Below are positions 58,079 to 64,000 of a DNA stretch of 64,000 nucleotides, piece by piece. Position 1 is the stretch's first letter, and every line of letters starts with the position of its first letter. The stretch lies in assembly GCA_964036155.1 (NCBI GenBank), contig OZ038422.1:34743201-34807200 (forward strand). The letters run 5' to 3'. The stretch is from Diploscapter coronatus (lineage: Eukaryota; Nematoda; Chromadorea; Rhabditida; Rhabditidae). The translations under genes were made by a program, and so were the position numbers. The notes under the pieces are model-generated. The model did not search any database. It saw nothing but the letters and a program-made list of their open reading frames with translations, and had not been told where the DNA came from.

Positions 58079-61000
58079 TCAAAGACAATTGAGGTATTCG
58101 ATACAGGCCTCATACAGGAAGTTGTATTCCTCCTTCGTACTCACGACGCATTCTCGTTCAGTTCGGAGTAATTTCACCTAAATTGTATGGCTATTGCAGG
58201 CAGAGAGTTAAACTTCAACGAACCGTCGTGAAGACGTCTACAACCTTCTCGGCGCGGATTCTCTCGATTAGAGTCGACAGAGCGATGAAGATGCCAGTTC
58301 TTCCAGCTCCTTCTATAAGAATTTTCCTATCATCAGCATTTCAATAACTAAACCAACCTGAGCAATGCACCACGATGGGTCCATCGACGCCGAACTGTGA
58401 CTTTGTTCGGTGAACCTGCTGGATGAAGTCGATGTAGGCCTCTGCATTGCTCGGCACTCCAGCTTCTGGCCAATCCATGTATTGGAAGTGACGAATCGTT
58501 CTCGACATGTTGCTGTCGACGTCGGCAAGTTTGAACTCTCTCAGCACGTATTGCGGCATGTTGTACTCGTTCATCAACTGCAATACCAAATTGCCAACCT
58601 GGACGCCATGACTTTCGCGAGGCCAGTATTCGATGCATTGCTCCTAAAGTTGAAATGTGAAAAGTGAAGACTAACGAATGAAACTCGAACCCTTCCACTC
58701 TCCCAAGTCTTCACCAGCATGACAATGATGGCACTATCATTCTCCCAAACCATGCGCCAGAAATCGTTGTAGGTGTCCATCGTTGGTCCTTGCGTAGCAA
58801 TGTAGGCGCCACGCTCTCGGTACCCATCCATCCACGACGCATTGACGTAATCGCTTCCATCTACTCCCAGGATTTGTGAGAGGACGACTCGATTTGCATC
58901 GAATGGAACGACTCCACTGGGCCGGTTCTTTCCTCGATTCAACGGGAGATTGCCAATGGCTCGCCGATTGTTTGGCCATTTCAAGGTGCCGAGATGCTGA
59001 ATTTTGAAAATAGAAAGGAAGTCCAAAAATTTCAAAATTACCCGGAATTCGAGCTCGATCGTGCTGGCATCCATTGCCGACGTACGCTGTTGCAATATGG
59101 CAACATGCTGCTTCAGTTTGGCGACTGGAATCTCAGTCGATCCGCTTTGAACGGCGTCCAGAATGGCATCATGGATGAAAATGTACTGCTCTTCAGTCTA
59201 AGAATTCGCTATTTTTTCAAATTTCAAACTACTCCCGTACCTGAACCATGTACGACCGCTGACTTCTCAACGACGTCACACAGCCGTAGATGTCTACAGT
59301 ATTTTCGTATCGCAGCCGCTCAAGGATGATGTCGATCACAATAAATGCACCGGTTCGACCAATGCCAGCACTAAACTCATTATTAATCCTTCACCAACCT
59401 CCACGTTTCGATTTTTATACCTGCAATGTGAAACGATTGGACCAGCGCCAGGAGGGTTGAGAGATTTGACCCGTTTGAGGAAGATGAGGAAGGGGGTGGG
59501 ATGATCTGGCACACCGTGATCCTGAATTGCGCAATTTAGTAAGAATTCGTCCGATTAAGAACGCACCGGCCAAGCCGTATATTGCAGATGCCGAATTTCT
59601 CGAGCCTCTGGTTCACCGATCATTTGAAGCCGGAATATCCGCATTGTGTAGTGTGCCAGAGTTGCTGTTTCCAAGAGAGTAACCTGAATTGGTTGCTTGC
59701 TTACATAAAATGGAAACTTTGTTCAAAAATCGAACCTGTATATCTCCATAGGTGCTAGTTCCTCTCGTTGGCCAATACTGATCGCACTTGATTCTGGCTC
59801 GTTCTTCGAGGTTCGTCAACATCACAATAGTCGCACTTCCTTCCTCCCAAATCATTCGCCAGAAATCGGCAAACGTCTCTGCCAGTGGGCCTTGAGTGGC
59901 TATGTAGGCTTTCGGCTGAAAAAAAATGATATTTTTCTTATCCAAAACAACAGACAAACAACGCAATTTACCTTATCATATCCATCGATGTAGTTAGCAT
60001 TGATATAGTCCGATCCTGGAATACCATCAACGTCAGATAGCATGACTCGAGTATGGTCATAGGCCACCACATTCGCATATCGATTCTTGTGCTTGTTCAC
60101 ATCTGCAGAGCTGTTTTCCCACGAGAAGTGTTGACCTGTTTCTATCGATTCAAATTCTTGCTGGAATCCCAAGTTGTTGTTCATCCGCAATCTGTCGATA
60201 TGATGTTGCAGCTCAGAGATGGGAATAGCCGCGTGAGAAAGTGGACTGGCGGCAGTGTTATTGTTGTGAGGCAACGAAGGAACAGGCACAGGAAGAGGAG
60301 CATATGTAGAGCTGGCAGAACGGTGGTTGAGTGCTTGAGTCGGTAGAGGGTACAAAGCGAACGAAGAATCGGTTGCTCCGCCGCCATTCATCTGCTCGTA
60401 TGGATTCATCACGTGTCGCCCATCATCGCCGTTGAGTAACTTCGACGTCTCTCCGTAGACTCCATTCGAAGTCATCATGTTGTTGGACAGAGCAACTTTC
60501 GCGATAGAACCATGTCGAGCACCTCGATTTGTACGTCTGTTGCGACAACGCAAGAACCTAAAACTGCGCACTTTAAACGATTTTGAGGACTTTCGCCTAC
60601 CAGCAAAGAACCATTCCAATTGTGAAAGCGATGACCAATATGGCGATAGCCGGTCCGATCAAATATGCGATGTTGTATTTGCCAGCGCCTCCAGACATCC
60701 CCTTTGTGCCTGATTTGGTCGTAAATGGACCACTCAATGCAGAATCCGTATATAACTTGGATAACTTTTCGCTCATAGGAGCGCGAGAGTCCAGCTGAAA
60801 TTATTTATTGCATTCCCTCTTTAAAAACTCAGTTTTATGGGAAAAACGTTAAGAAATGGCTTCCTCAAACTCATAGAATTAACTCACTTCCTTTCTTCTG
60901 CCTTCACTCTTGGCGAATGCTCTCATCATAAGCTTGTAGCGGGTGTTTGGCTCCAGAGCATAGTTCGTGAAGCCGTCATACACCTAAAATTGGAATAATC

Positions 61001-63285
61001 ATCAGGAAAATTCTGTATCGCATCAATTTGATTTCGAAGACACATGTCTCATAAATACTGAAGAAGTTGAGAAAATGAGGCTCGTAGATCAATAAAGAGA
61101 AAGATGGCTAGTAGAAAGAAAGACTCTTGGAAGAATAAGAAGGGGAAATGACTAGAGCAATGAAAAGAGGGGGACGAGGGATAAAACTCCATCTTGGGTT
61201 GCTTCGAATGAAAACGAAAACAAATGACTTGCTTCAGGCTATATAAAGTCCACGCAACTAAAGAAGAGCTGCTGCGAAAATTCGGGCATTTCATGAGGGG
61301 TTGAGATAAGCGCTAACTACTTGAGTGGAAATCTAAACCCTATTATGGGGCAAGATGCATACTCGATTCATAGACGCATAAGTACTGCATTTTAGATGAA
61401 ATCTCATTTCTAATAGAAAGAAAAGTAGGGGAATCCAAAAAAAAAAAAAAGTATAAATTTCCTTCTATTTTTGAACTTACCCGATCGTCGCCGATAATGA
61501 ACGATTGATGGTTCTTGTAGTCGTCCTGCATCCTCGTCGTTGAAATCTGTGCTGTCACAAACGCGCCAGAGTGCTTCTTCGGTGTTCTTCGATGTCGTGG
61601 CTCGAACTCGGATGGATTAGTACCATTGTGATAGTTGGGAAGAATTGAGCGACGAGACTAAACACCAATACAATGTCTATTTCTGAAGCCATTTTTGAAA
61701 AGTCCTACCCGACTCTGCTTTTGATTTGCTATGAACCGACTCCTCTCTGCAGTGGATTTTTCAAGTTCAGAAGACTCCAAATTCACCACATCGTCCTGAA
61801 TTCGGCGATTGAAAAGAGTTGAAGATTTTGACTTCTTACATTCGAATAGTTTCCGGGTACTACGATAAGCCAGTAATGCGAGATCGGACCATATTCTTCG
61901 GATGCCAGAGACAATCTAACTTGAATTTGACCGACTTTCAAACTGCTCGAATCCATCAGAATTGGAATGTCGACGAAGGGAGGACCAGTTGGATCAGTGA
62001 TTGTCGTAACCTGAAATAGGAATAATTTCTCCAAGCTCTCCAATCACATCTTCTACCTCCATAGGCCAGTATTGTCTTGCACCAGGTGGCATGCTTCGCA
62101 CTCCAACATGGAACGTGTACTGCATATGAGGTCGCAGAGTCGTCCAGAGATATTGCCTTGATCCACTATCCAACTCGTGCTCAAATCCAGGAGTCTTCAT
62201 CTGCTTCAACTGCATCGTTTGGTCCAAATACTCCTTCTTTCCGGTGTGATTCAAGTAGAAGTTGATATTCTTCGGCCCATCGTATTCCCACTGTAGCATC
62301 ACCGAATTGCTCGTCTTCCAGGCTACTCGCAACTTCTAAATTGTCGAACTATTTTCGCGGTTCTGCTTTTGATTGAATACCTGAACCATGAAAGTTGGTT
62401 TGACTTGTTCCAAAATAGTCGGCGGATCGGAACATGGCCCTTGACGATTGTTCTTCACTGTCAGCACGCAGAAAGCGTATGGTCTGCCCGAGACAAGGTT
62501 AGGAACTTCGAAGTGACGCACGTGACCGACGACGGAATGTTGGGACCATCTATCAGTGTCCGATTTGCCTCCAGGCTCATGCAAGTATTTGATCACGAAT
62601 GCGTCGGCCTAAAGTTGGTGAATTTTTGCATGCGACACGTTTATGGAGAATAAATCATGAGTAGGTAAGGCAGCATATTTCTCCTCTCATTTACCTGTCC
62701 ATTATCAAAGTCCCACTGCACGACAGCGGAAGTGTCACTAGTCGCCTGCACGCGTACATTTGATGGAGGTCCAACCAAAGCTAAAAATATACGACTTGAA
62801 TCGATATTTCTCAATTTTGTACGGAAGACATTTATCATTCCACCATAGTCTATTCTTTGAGCCCCATCTATTCATCTGTCAACCGGATAATATAGAACTC
62901 AATTTCATAAGGGCGATTCTCCCGCATGAATTATTCTCAACACACCCGTTCAATTCTGAGAGCCGCATTTTTCGCGGAAATACAATTTCTATAAATTATA
63001 AAGACTCGGTGACTTTGCTAAAGTTCAACCTGCATCATGGTCCTTTGGAGAGGCTAGCAGCGATTGTATAACAGCAGAAAACACGTCATCTTTGGGCTTA
63101 TTTTTGCGATTGAGAGAAATTTTCGGGTCCGACTGATTTATTGGAACAGAGTTGTCAAATGGCGAAAAGTCGCCGTCTGAGAATGGCAAAGGCTGTCGAT
63201 TTCGAACGCGGTTTTTAGACTTCGAATTCGAGACTCGAGATGTTAGTATTAGTATTAGTAGTGTTTGGGAAATTAGTAGTCGCAT
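58079..63285 (-). CDS. ptp-3: LAR-type receptor tyrosine phosphatase, short isoform
   Basis: LAR receptors bind matrix or partner receptors and dephosphorylate tyrosines to guide axons and organise synapses. Exons: 63285-63030, 62780-62695, 62608-62381, 62335-62057, 62010-61840, 61795-61709, 61657-61481, 60983-60888, 60794-60601, 60563-59972, 59915-59736, 59683-59567, 59521-59421, 59370-59241, 59197-59042, 58996-58691, 58643-58358, 58312-58224, 58177-58079. The first exon has its own signal peptide ([21 protein letters not shown]). Then come two fibronectin III domains, a membrane-proximal domain with a basic RHRR site (possible furin cleavage), a membrane helix ([20 protein letters not shown]) and a wedge. 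D1 has the [10 protein letters not shown] loop and [10 protein letters not shown], so it should be active. D2 is degenerate (HCSEGAGRTG). The C-terminus is EYLNCL. This resembles the PTP-3B form of C. elegans. Confidence 0.92.
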
Positions 63286-63927
63286 TAGATTCTGTTGAAT
63301 TTTGCATAAGTGAGTTGTGCCTAGATTTAGGAGAACAACATAGTCTCGAAACGGAGAGATTTTGGAATGCTCATAAGCAATCGAGGAAGGAATGGGGCTT
63401 TGGCAATCTTTTAGGGAAGAAAAGAGATCGGTAGATGCAAGGGACACCACCTAAAAGCCGGAGGCTGATGGGAGCAATATTAGGGAGAGAGAAATAAAGA
63501 ATAACGGACGAAGAGAAATCGGAAAAGGAGATGGAGAATGAAAGATGGAGTGAGTAAAAGAGAGAGAGTGAGACTCCTTGAACCTAGAAAGGTTGCTGGT
63601 TGCTATTACTTGAGCTACTAGACTTTGCTAAATTCGTGCCGCTTATCGACACGCCAACCCCCAAAATGGACATATCTCAGAGAGAGAGAGAAAGTAGATT
63701 TATTAGAGAGCTAGAGGAGAAACTCGGTAGGTAAAACTGCACGCGAGAAAATGTGCAAAATAAGTTAGGGTGGGGCAGTCCCCACGAATTCGCAAAACAC
63801 GGCCAGTGGCTAATTGACTTCTTTACGCCAATAATGCTGAGTGCTCCCCGAGCGCTACTATAGCTCGCCTCTATCATTGGACTCGTATTTTTAGAAAATA
63901 GTGGTGAAGTATCGAAATTTGTGTTAC

Positions 63928-64000
63928 CGGTAATTTGAATTTCTTCTGTAGTGTAGACTGTCGGTGCTAGTGGTGTAGAGTCAGTTCTGATATAAGGTGC
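63928..64000 (-). CDS. ptp-3: Upstream exon of the LAR phosphatase long isoform (partial)
   Basis: From the right edge down to 63928 the minus strand reads openly for 24 codons (APYIRTDSTPLAPTVYTTEE...) and ends at a GTAACA donor in phase 1. Joining it to the acceptor of exon 62780-62695, also phase 1, gives a continuous fibronectin-type linker into the shared domains. It skips the short-form first exon at 63285-63030. The remaining long-form exons, expected to encode Ig and more fibronectin domains, lie beyond the window. Confidence 0.65.

Overview
This is nuclear DNA from a nematode, most likely a free-living rhabditid relative of Caenorhabditis. Genes are split by many AT-rich GT-AG introns, often 40-60 bases long. 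TTTCAG-type acceptors lie just upstream of two start codons, as expected for spliced-leader trans-splicing. Several products are classic worm proteins: CLEC lectins, a yolk-receptor-like LDL receptor, AMT and a LAR/PTP-3 phosphatase. The genus cannot be fixed from this sequence. From memory, the C. elegans counterparts alh-8, mtrr-1, ptp-3 and an amt gene lie on chromosome II, so the window may be the equivalent chromosome. Exon models were built by hand from reading frame, splice sites and phase, without RNA data. || Left part (1-14.5 kb): two tandem C-type lectin genes on +. The first is cut by the left edge and carries a dead mariner in an intron. About 6 kb of repeat-rich DNA separates them, including a ~370-bp inverted repeat pair. 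The second is complete, with a Thr/Ser stalk. || Middle (15.4-38.4 kb): methylmalonate-semialdehyde dehydrogenase (+); then on the minus strand the CTD phosphatase SSU72, a 25-exon LDL-receptor-family gene, a probable small unknown gene, and an ammonium transporter with a long C-terminal tail. || Right part (42.8-64 kb): a four-helix membrane protein (+), a glycine-rich nematode protein (+), a Ser-rich unknown protein (-), methionine synthase reductase (+), and the LAR-type receptor tyrosine phosphatase (-). The short form of the phosphatase is complete here; its long form runs off the right edge. || The metabolic genes connect loosely. MTRR keeps cobalamin-dependent methionine synthase active. 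MMSDH acts in valine/thymine breakdown, near but not in the B12-dependent propionate route. The remaining genes serve membrane uptake, adhesion signalling and transcription, with no operon-like grouping. || The most notable non-genic theme is foldback (palindromic) elements sitting inside introns of alh-8, ssup-72, the LDL receptor gene and mtrr-1. One intron consists almost wholly of a hairpin.
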